64,000 nt of DNA from Tribonema minus (Eukaryota > Sar > Xanthophyceae > Tribonematales > Tribonemataceae): positions 124,001-188,000 of the forward strand of contig JAFCMP010000036.1 in the NCBI GenBank assembly GCA_017506865.1, read 5' to 3'. Under the pieces are notes generated by a model. That model had not been told where the DNA came from, did not search any database, and worked only from the letters and a program-made list of their open reading frames with translations. Shown piece after piece: positions 10,655 through 20,500 of the stretch; position 1 is the stretch's first letter, and every line of letters starts with the position of its first letter. The translations under genes and the position numbers were made by a program.

Positions 10655-13600
10655 ATGAGGGCTCATGGAATCCTTGCGCTGATGTCTCTGCCGGGTTGCT
10701 GCTGCTGGCTGTCGGTGATGCTGCTCGGCACGGCATCCGCGTTCCTCACCATGGCGGCGAACACTGCGGCAGCGGGAGCGGCGGGCAAGTCCACGGTGGT
10801 GGTCACGGGTGCTAGCAGGGGTTTCGGGAGGGCGCTGGCGTTGGAGGCTGCTCGCGAGGGCCATCCCGTCATCGGACTAGCCAGGCGGTCAGCGGATCTC
10901 GACAGCTTGGGCAAGGAGGTGCGCGATTCTACATTTCGGCCAGCGCTGAAAGCTCACCTCATGTACTTGTGCTGGCACTGTCAATCAATCACGAAGAGAT
11001 CTGGTTCGCCGCTTCTACTCGTGTAATAGCCGTCACGAAAAGGCGGTCATCGCTGTAGCCACATGGGTTCTCAGAGGTTTCGTCCGTTTGGGCGCACTAC
11101 ACTACGACTCGAATCATTGAGCTGATAGTTTTGCTGCATATCGCTCAGCACTGCTCAGAACCCAAATGGTATGCTGGCGGCACAGCGCACACCATGATTT
11201 GCCGGTGGTCACCTGCAGGAGTTGCAAGGAGCAGTGGTTGTATGCTGTGCCTCGAGACAGAAGCTAGCACGCCTCGAGTGCCGTCTGGAGTGCAATGGCA
11301 ATGGAGTTAATGCAATAAAGCAATGAGCGGGCTGCCTATTGCACTGTATCAATGCCTTTTCAGTTGCCCAAGCATCAGCACAAGCAATCTCCCAGCACCG
11401 TCTTGTTGAAAGCCACAAAGTCCGGACTCCCTCAACACGACTGGGCCTCTCTGCCGTGAAATGATGCATCGCCACATCAGGCACATGACTACCATATCGC
11501 GGAGCAGCCACTCCTTCGATTGCGTTTGCAGCTGACCGCTCCAGAACCCACTCTGCAACGTCACTGGAGTACGTGGCAGACCACAGCGCTGACCGCTGCC
11601 AGCACTCACACATTCAGCCGCAATATATCAAAGCACGGTGCTGCGCCGCCTGTCATGTGCCGCTGCATCTGGCACTGCGACGCTGGGCCCACATCTGTAA
11701 CCCTTTACAGGAGACCTCGCAACATCCCACGCCGCTCTTACCATTGGAAGGCCGGGATGCGCAGAGAGAGGAGTCTCAGAGCAGCCATGCTCAGAGCAGC
11801 CATGCCCTGGCCCCAAGCCGCCCCCAGGCGCCTCGAGCTGGGAAGCACAATTGCTGACACAAAAGAAGCGAGCAACCTTCCGTTCTGTGCGGGCAATAGC
11901 ACTTTTGAGAAGTCACCAGAACTTGCTGGAGAAACCCCTAAAACCGGATCATGCGGTACCCCTTGGGTATGTAGGCACTAAGCTTTCGGCCATCTCATAT
12001 TCCAACACTCCCCTGTCTCGCGTGCCCCCTCGCGCGCCGCGCGACAGCTCGATGTCTGCCCTCGCTCGTGCGTCCTGGAGTGCGACCTCGGGTTCCCACG
12101 TCTGCACGTCTGCCCACGCCCTCACAGGAGGCCTCGCAATATCCCGCGCCATTGCCTCGCCTTTCGCACGCGCCCCTCTCGCAAGACATCAAGTCATCCC
12201 ACGCCATGCCCCCCCCTGTCTCTCGTGCCCTGTCTCTTTCTGGCGCTGCGCGCGACAGCTCGAGGCCTTCCCCGGCTCGTGCGTCCTGGAGTGCGCCCTG
12301 GGAATCCCCGACAGCATGGCGCGCGCGTCGACGCAGATCATATGATGCGCCCTCGACACACCATTCCTCGCCTTTCTCACGCGCCCTCTTGCAAGTCATC
12401 AAGACATCCCACGCCGTTCCCCCTCTTTCTCCCTCTCGCACTGCGCGCAGCTCGAGGCGTTCCCCGGCTCGTGCGTGCTGGAGTGCGACCTCGGGATCCC
12501 CGACAGTATGGCGCGCGCGACGACGCAGATCATGATGCGCACGCGCCACGTCGGCACGCTCGTCCACGCCGCGGGGCGCCTCGGGCCCATCGGCAACCTG
12601 GCCAAGGTGCGAACGAGCGCGACAGCGCTCCGCGGACGTTGGCTGTGAACCGCGCGTGACTGGCGCCGCTGCGTGCGAACGAACACGGCGCTCCCCCCCA
12701 AACGTCGGCTTGGAATCACAAGTGACTCGCGCCGCTGCCGCCGTCAATGCGGCGTGCATCTGGCGGCCGCTGCCGTGGCGGCGGCGGCGGCGGCGGCGCG
12801 TGTCCCTCGTGCATGGCGGGTCCGGGATGGGGGTGCAGTGCAGTTCAAGTGTGGATGTACGATGGCTGCGACGGAGCGGTCATCAGTAAGGCAACTCTGC
12901 CATGATCGGAGTGTCAGGTAGCCACCATCGTCAAACCCTGTGGTTTGACTGGCACGCAACCCCCACTGTGAGCCTGTCTGTGTTGCCAGCACCTGTACCT
13001 TGCATCTCTGTAAAAACTTCTCCATTCAGTAACCGCCTCACCCTTGCTCCCCCCAACCCCACCCCCCCTTCCCCCCATCCCCCCCTCAGTCCACGGCGAG
13101 CAGCTTCAAGGAGGGCCTCGACGTCAACCTCGTCGCCGTGGACTACCTCACGCGCCGCCTGCTGCCGCTGCTCGGCGATCACCGCGCAACGGGCACGCCG
13201 CCGGCGGCGGGCGCCGCGCTGCGCGAGGCGGCGTCGCTGCTGCCGCCGCGCCTCCTGTCGCGCGTGTGCGTCATCAGCTCCGGCGCCGCGCACACGCCCG
13301 TCGCGTCGTGGTCGACGTACTGCGTCGCCAAGGCGGGGCTGCTCATGTGGGCGCGCTGCGCGGCGGTCGGTGAGCGCTGCTGCTTGCGTGCAAGCATACG
13401 TACCGCATGTATGTAGACTAGGTACTCGTGGTCGACGTACTGCGTCGCCAGGGCGGGGCTGCTCACGTGGGCGCGCTGCGCCGCGGTCGGTGAGCGCTGC
13501 TGCTTGTGCGCTTGGTCACGCCATGCGTCGCTGCGCGCGGCGGCGCGCAACCTCACAACAGGCTGCTGCGAATGTACAGGTGCCCGTGGGCCATTGCGCA

Positions 13601-15527
13601 CTTGCCCCGCTGCCCAGTTCGGCAGTCCACTTGTTTGCAGTGTCAGCATTGTAAAGGACCGAAATGTCATCGGAGGGCTCTGACGCTGTCCGCATTGTGG
13701 ACCGAACGTGACGCTGCCCGCATTGTGGACCGAACGTGCAGCGTCTGCTCCGCTGCGAAGCGCTTGCGTCGCGTCAGCGCTGCGGCAAGGTGCTCGCCCT
13801 GAGGCACGACCTCCTCAAGCACACGTCCCCACTGTGTAATGGTGTCATCTCCATGAGACTCATGCCCGCCTCTTGGCTCGCGGTCAGGGTTGGGGTTAGG
13901 GTCCAGGTGCTGCGGACGCTGACTGGCCATGGACCACGGCGCCTCACAGTAGCGCATCTGCGTCAGGCGCTGCCCGTCATCCTTTCCTCATGCCCGCCTC
14001 TTGGCTGCTTGACCTCCGCGAGTACCCATCCCCACCTTATCATCGTGTGGTTTCCATGAGACTCGTGCCCGCTTTCAAGTAGCCTTGAAAAAAGTTCCGC
14101 GGACGCTGACTCGCTGCGGAGCATGGCGCCTCACACCAACCGTCAGGCATTGCCTATCATCCTTTCCTCACGCTCGCCTCCTGGCTGCTTGCCTGTGACT
14201 CTCCGCTGGCGCCGTATGCAGACCTCGCGCAGTATGGCATCAGCGTCATCGCGCTGTCGCCGGGCGTCTTGGACACCGCCATGCAGGTGAGCGGTCTGGG
14301 ACTAATTAGCAGGCTTGTCGCTTCTACACTTGACAAATGACACTCACATAGGGGCTCAAGAGCCTCGTTTGCATGTTGGCTAGCCCCGAGGCCTCCTTGT
14401 GATCAAGCTGGGGATCCTGCTGTCTATTTGTGTCCAAACAATGGGTACATCTGGAGTGTTGTGTGCCATTTGTCCTTGACCACATGCCAGAGCCGATTTG
14501 AACACACAACGCCATCTGTCCTGGCACGGGACCATTTGTGCAGCGCGTCATGCGAGTTCAGCAGCGTTTTGTGCGCAGATGTGAGCTTGACAGTCCGACC
14601 GGCTACGCTCCGCCGCCGGTGCTGCCGCTGTGGCAAGGCGCCAGCCAGGCACTCACCGCGGGCGCCTGCGGCGCACACTCGGAGCTGTCTTTGCGTGGCC
14701 GCCGCCAACCAGCCAATCAGAAGTGCCTACGCATCTGCCCAGCAACCTCTTTCCCATGCATCTTTGAGTGCCACTGCGGGCGTTGCGTCGGCGTCAGATT
14801 GTTCGCAGGCGTTCCGCTCGCTCGCGCGCTGTAAGGCAGCAGCGGCCGCGCTTTGCGCAGGCTACCTCTGCTGTACTCGCCCGCGCAGCGTTCCGCAGTC
14901 AGCACTGCCTGCGAGAGTCTCTGCGCCATTGTGCAAACACGGGCACCACTCCAATAACAAACGCATCGCTCATCCGGCTGTGGCGCTATGGACAGCATTG
15001 CCCGCCAGAGTCTATGCATCATCATGTAAACACAGGCACTAATTCCAACAATAAACGCATCTGTCAGCCAGCTGCGGGGCTGTACTGCAGTCCTTGCCCC
15101 CCTCCCTCCCCCCCGCCACCGTGTTTTGGTAGCGCTGTACTCAAGTCTTTGCCCCCCCCCCCCTCCCCCCCTCCCCCCTTTCAGCAACGCTGTACTGAAT
15201 TCCCCCCCCCCCCCCCCCCCCACTCAGCGGCGCTAACTCAAGTCCTCCACTCCCCCCCCACCCTGCCCCTTATTGCAGGCCGAGATCCGCGCCGCGGACC
15301 CCGACGACTTCCCCGAGCACGGCCTCTTCACGGGCTACCACGCCGCGGGCGCGCTCGCGGACCCCGCGGAGGTCGCCGCGCGCGTGCTGCCGCTGCTGCT
15401 GCACCACCCCGCCTCGCTGAGCGGCGCGGAGTACGCGGCGGACTCGGACAGCCTCGACGTGGTGCTGCGGCTGTGCAGCGCGGACGCGGACAACGCCGGC
15501 GCCGCCGCCAACGCCGCCGTCGTCTGA
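10655..15527 (+). CDS. Short-chain dehydrogenase/reductase with bipartite plastid-type targeting leader
   Basis: A classical SDR that would reduce or oxidise a carbonyl/alcohol substrate with NAD(P)(H); the substrate is unknown. Exons: 10655-10918, 12451-12606, 13090-13369, 14222-14286, 15279-15527; 337 aa, all phases consistent, ending in TGA. The cofactor motif TGASRGFG is at residues 51-58, the HAAG strand-4 motif is in exon 2, and the catalytic triad is Ser203/204, Tyr217 and Lys221 (STYCVAK). The C-terminal FTGYHAAG segment with a following VAARVLPLLL helix resembles the sepiapterin/benzil reductase branch. Residues 1-30 form a hydrophobic signal peptide ending TASAF, followed by an Ala-rich stretch without acidic residues. 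This fits a signal-plus-transit peptide for a complex plastid (inference). The gene converges with the NAD kinase, and its introns carry copies of exons 2 and 3. Confidence 0.87.
12048..12345 (+). pseudogene. Two decayed copies of reductase exon 2 in the preceding intron
   Basis: Copies start at 12048 and 12259, each just after a gcgacag acceptor-like site. The true exon starts at 12451, so spacing is about 200 bp. The second copy is close to the real exon for about 80 bp, but a 2-bp insertion in the repeated ATCATGATG region creates a stop. The first copy retains only about 50 bp. A still weaker trace with cgcctcgagctggg lies near 11830. These are tandem duplicates of acceptor plus exon, not usable alternative exons. 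Confidence 0.8.
13426..13506 (+). repeat. Near-identical copy of the end of reductase exon 3 and its donor
   Basis: Bases 13306-13386 (the last 64 bases of exon 3, including the YCVAK codons, plus the GTGAGC donor and following intron) are repeated 120 bp downstream with only a handful of differences. One change turns the catalytic Lys codon into Arg. The high identity suggests a recent duplication. Confidence 0.88.
13788..14215. repeat. Tandem repeat in reductase intron 3
   Basis: Three degenerate units share tcctca, (c/t)gcccgcctcttggctgctt and tcc(a/c)tgagact-type segments (near 13850, 13985 and 14165). The last unit runs to the acceptor of exon 4. A separate short duplication, gaccgaacgtg(a/c), lies at 13700-13740. 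Confidence 0.55.
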
Positions 15528-17502
15528 GCGCGCGTGCGTACGGCGGCGCGGCGCCGCGGCGCGGCGGCGGCGCTGCGCACCGTGCCATTAGGCGGCGGCG
15601 CTGCGCACGTGCCCCGCGAGGCGCGGCGGAGAGCGCTCGGCCACTGCGGTAGATGCTCAGCACGCACGGCTGCGTTTTCTGTGCATGACGTGGTATAGAC
15701 GTCCGCATGTGATCCGGAACGCGGCAGCTTTCCGCTCTGATGATCCTGCATTGTACGCTTCGCGCAAGCCCCCCCGCGCGGTGCGCAGCGCGATGGGGAA
15801 CGAGCCGACCGCACACACACGTAATGTGTTGCTAGCCGTGCAAGCGCCCATCTGAAGGACTGTTACTGGGCACTGCCACACAGCCGCAGCGGTAACGCCA
15901 CGCGCGCACGGCAGCATCGGCCCGTGTACATAGGGGTAGGACGCCGTCATGAAATGGCGAGCGACCTATTCTCATCACAGCGCGCACAGTTGAGGTTTAG
16001 CCAGGTGATTTCACCAGCAGCACGGTGGAGCTGCTGAGGTGCCTGCGTGCTGATGCATCAGCCTGCGCAGCATGCCATCACTAATCTTGTCATCAACTCT
16101 GCTGTGCATGTGTATATATACACACCGATTACCCCCTGTGTCATGTGCTGCGTGCGTCACTGTGCTGCTGGGGCTGCCATCCACCGCTTGCATGACATGT
16201 CACACATCTAGTTTAGCCATCTCCACCGAGGAATTGTTGAAGAGCAGCCGAAACCTGTGTTTCCACCATCATGAGATGCTTTGTCAATGTTGCACTCAAG
16301 AACCTGGCAAGGCTGTGCAACTCGACAGGATCCTGCCAGCTGCAGGGATTTCATATGGCCAACGAACGTGGCCTACAATCAAGTGCACATGATCCTTAGA
16401 GTACAAAGCAGCCTACAAGTTTACATGATCCTTCGAATACAAAGCAGTGTACATGCAACACGCTTTGGTCACCGAACGATCACAGGGCGATGGTGGCGCA
16501 TTGGAATATGGTAGCACTGACACAGCGCATGCAACATGGCAGCACAACCGGCCCCGACTGAAAGAGACTGCTGCATCGAGCCCTTCTGTGCACAAAGTCA
16601 CGCCTGCAATCTACTGTTCACAAGAGCTACTGTGTGGGCTCCCCCCCCCCCTCCCCTGCACTCCCCGTGCTGCCGGCGCCGTGGCCGCATTCCTGCGCTT
16701 TCCCCCTGAAAATTGCTGGACAAACATTGGAAAATTGGGGAGGAGCCCTAGATTCGCCCTCCAAAAATAGGGGTGTGCACGATGCTTCTGGGAAAAAACT
16801 GCAACGTGCAACGCCATACACAGGCGCACCACAGCAACGGCAACAAGCCATGACTCGTATCGATGCCACGCGCCGACCGCTGCACTCGCCGGCCGCAGTA
16901 CCTCTGCGTTCTTGTGGCAGAGCAGCCACGAGAGGCGATCGCAGCCCTGCTGAGACAGCACCCCGGAGCTCAAAAGGAGCTCAATGGGGGGAGGGGGGGG
17001 GGGGGGGGCGCTACGCGCACAGGGAACAGAAGGGGGAGACAAAATGCCAACTACTGTCTCAAGCAGCCGGCAAAGGGCCAGCGCACCTCTTGGCAGAGCA
17101 ATACCCGGCAAAGGGCCAGCGCACCTCTTCGCAGAGGGGTACTGCTGTGAAGTCGTCAATCCCTAACCCTAAGGCAACCCCTCTGGCACCACTGGCGCGC
17201 GCGGCGGACGGCGCACCATGGTGGCATCCAGTCCTTGCGACGCCGCGCACGCGCCGCACGGCTGCGTGCGCATGCCGGCGCAGCAGCCCTGCGCCAAATT
17301 GCCCCCCCCCCATCCGTGCCGGCGGCAGGAGCGCCGCGTGTTCTCAACGGTGGCAGCAGCAGCGGCGGCGTTGCACAGCGGCGCCAGCAGCGTCACGTCT
17401 TCTCAGCGGCAGCGCCGCCGCCGCAGCGCGCGCCCGCCGCAGCGCGCCGCGCCCTCTCGGCAGCAGCAGCAGCAGCAGCGCTGCGCAGCGGCGGCAGCAG
17501 CG
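15528..17502. other. Convergent intergenic region between the reductase and NAD kinase genes
   Basis: This is 2.0 kb between two stop codons. It contains a short duplication (ggcggcgctgcgcac, 15569-15609), a duplicated aaagggccagcgcacctctt block (about 17072-17136), and CAG/GCC-rich simple sequence near 17350-17500 adjoining the NAD kinase stop. Long open frames here are low-complexity and show no family similarity. Confidence 0.5.
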
Positions 17503-20500
17503 TCACGTCTTGTCGGCGGGCGGCAGCGGCAGCGGCAGCGTCGCCGCCGCCGCGCCCGCCGCGGCCGCGCCGTCCGTGGCCGTGAGCGCCACCGGCGGCA
17601 GCGGCGGCGTCGGCAGCGCGTCGAGAGGCTTTTGCATGGTACGTACATTCCAGTGGAGCTTCTCGCGGATGCTCTGGAACCAGTCGCCGTCGAGGGGCGT
17701 GAGGTTGAGCGTGGGGAACGGCATCTGCGCGGTCGACAGGCGCACGTACGAGCCCTTCTCCATGGCGACGCTCGCCGTGGCGTCATACGACATCCAGCCT
17801 GTCTCGGCGGCGCGCGCAACGGCGGCGGCGGGAGCGGCAGCGGAGAAGCGCGCGGCGTGTGAGCTGCTGAGGAGTGCGTACTGCGTGAGAGCTGCCTTGT
17901 AAAACCAGGACAGTACTGCTTATGTCGAGGCATACGTCAAAGGTGATGAACGGTGGCGTCGTACGATATCCAGCCTGCGCGCGCGCGGCAGCAGAGAAGT
18001 GCGTAATGCGTGAGCTGCTGTGTGCAACAAGGACGGTACTGCGTACTACTTCTACGTATTTTAGGCATACGTCAGGGTTGGTGAACGGCGGCCTCGTACG
18101 ACATCCAGCCTGTGCGCGGGGGCGCGCGCGCATGCGGCAGCGGAGGAGTGCGCAATGTGTAAGCTCCCTCGTAGAGCCGGGACTACCTACATGCGTCAAA
18201 GACTCAGAGTTGATGAGCGGTGAGGTTGTACAACGTCCAGGCTGCCGGCTGCACAGGCGCGACCTCTCTCAGCACACCTTCCGCACGGCATCGGCGGACT
18301 GGCGGATTCAGTGCGGCAAGTGCAAAGCGTGGGCGCACAAGACGTGCGCGGTCATCAATGACCAGATCAACCTGCAGCACGCCGCATTCACGTGCCACAA
18401 CCGCGCACCGCTGCCCGCGCCAGCTGCCGCTGCTGCCGGCGCTGCGCCCGCAGCCACCGCCTCTGCCGCTGGCGCGCGCAGCGGTGCGCGGTTGTGGCAC
18501 GTGAAGGCGGCATCGTGTTGCGGGTTGATGCGGTCGTTGATGACCGCTCACGTCTTGTGCGCCCGCGCTTTGCACTTGCCGCCGCTGAATCCGCCAGTCC
18601 GCCGATGCCGTTCGGAAGGTGTGCTGAGAGACGTCGCGGTTGTGCGGCCCGTCCTCCGGAGCGCTGCTGCGCGCCGCGCGCTGGAGTCCGCGACGATGGG
18701 CAGCATCCACGCGTCCTCATGCTACATTGGGCAGGTGACCCCGCCTGCAGTGGTCGTCGTAGCAGCCGTGGCAGAAGACGCGAGTCCTGCGTGGGCTGAC
18801 CCAGTGCGTCGCGCCCTGGCCGATCGTGATGAGGCAGCTCTAACGCCCGCGGACTTGAACCCACCTTACACCACACGCGGGAGCACTGCCGTGAGGGTGA
18901 GCCGTAGACTTGCACTCGCAGTGTGTATCGGGCCGTAGGCTTGCACTCGCAATGTGTATCAGCGCCAGCGAGCAGCTCTCACGGCACATGGAATTGCAAA
19001 TTGTCAGCGGCTCGTTCATGCGTGCTGCAGTGTCAGTGCAAGATGCAAATCACGGTAGCTACTGATGCAGTACGTGACGTTGTTAGTCAAGATGATCATC
19101 TTCGCCATGCTACTGGCTGCGTGCTGCTACGTTTTGCTTGAACTGGCACAAGAGCGCCGCTTGAGGGTCTGAATGAAAATCATGGATTCATGCTCACGTG
19201 ATATGCGATTGAGTGTCAGTCTTCCCAGCCCTTTCCGTAAGCGCGCCATGTTCCACAGTCCACCAATGTTGTTCAGCTGCGCGGTCATTACATGATTGAC
19301 GGTCTCATTGACTGAGCCCATGCGCTGTTCACATTCGTTGCGTTGCGTTTGGCATCATGTGCCATGCACGTTTCCGCGGCTATGACCATTCCTATGCTCA
19401 CAACTGTCCTCTCTGCGTGTCAGTTGCAGATGCAGGGGATCACAGGGGGGAGCGGCTCAGAGTTGATAAACAGTGGCTTCGTACGACATCCAGCTTGTCG
19501 GCGGCGCGCGCGGCGGGGACGGAGCGCGGCGCACGCACGAGCTGTCGCGTCAACGTAGCACATCACTGCCTACTACCGACTTTTGGGCGTATGTCAGAGT
19601 CGATGAACGGTGACGTCGGACGACATCCAGCGTGTCGGCGCGCGCGCGGCGGCGGCAGAGGAGCGCGCAATACGCGCGCTGCCGCGTATAATCAGCACGA
19701 CGCTACCTACTTTGAGGCATACTCCAGAGTTGATGAACGGTGGCGTCGTATGACATTCAGCCTGTCAGCGCGCGTGCGCTGCGTTGGCGGAAAAGCGCGC
19801 AATGCGTGCGGCTGTCGCGTCAGAGTAGCACGGTGCTGCCTTCAGTCACGCCTCAAGGCGCCTCATGACACACATGCCAATCGGAAGTACATGCCAAGGG
19901 GGGGCAGATGGACGAGGGGGGAGTTGCCATATGGCGATGTCGTTCAGAAGTGATCGGCAATGCGCATTGAGGCTTTCAAGGTGTTCACAAAGACACATGT
20001 AGAATTCTGGTTGCAAGTCTATGGACATCCGCCATCTGGGCTTTTTCGCGTTCTGAGCGAGAACTGATGACAAATACATGCCAAATGGAAGTGTAGGTAT
20101 GTATGGCTGACCGTCCGCGCGCGCCGTCTCCGGTACACGCACAAAAGATGCGATCAACGTCTGCAGACGCATTACATGTAGGTTCTGGTTGCAAAGTCCA
20201 TGGATATCCACCATCTGGGCTGTTTCGCGCACTAAGCGATAACTCATTACAGGAACATGCCAGATGGAAGCGTAGGTAAGCATGGCTCACCGTCAGCGCG
20301 TGCCGTCTCCGGAATGCGCACAGTGATAGGCACCTCAGAACGCGCATGCCAAATGGAAGCGCAGGATGCCAAATGGAAGTGTAGGCATGTATGGCTCACC
20401 GTCCGCGCGCGCCGTCTCCGGGATGCGCACGGTGATCTCCGACGACGCGCTCGTGAGGATGGGCCGGAACGACAGCGAGTGCGGCGCGATGGGCGTGATG

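Noticed and set aside
12259-12345. A mutually exclusive alternative exon 2 of the reductase
   Set aside because: The copy contains a frame-breaking insertion and has no matching donor context; it fits a decaying duplicate.
16634-17902. A 422-codon plus-strand frame across the convergent region
   Set aside because: Low-complexity sequence antisense to the NAD kinase last exon; no start context or similarity.
17922-18938. A plus-strand 338-codon frame with a zinc-finger-like motif as a separate nested gene
   Set aside because: The frame spans junction copies and both arms of the inverted repeat. The finger is only half a domain and appears twice in opposite orientation, so it is better explained as repeat-borne.
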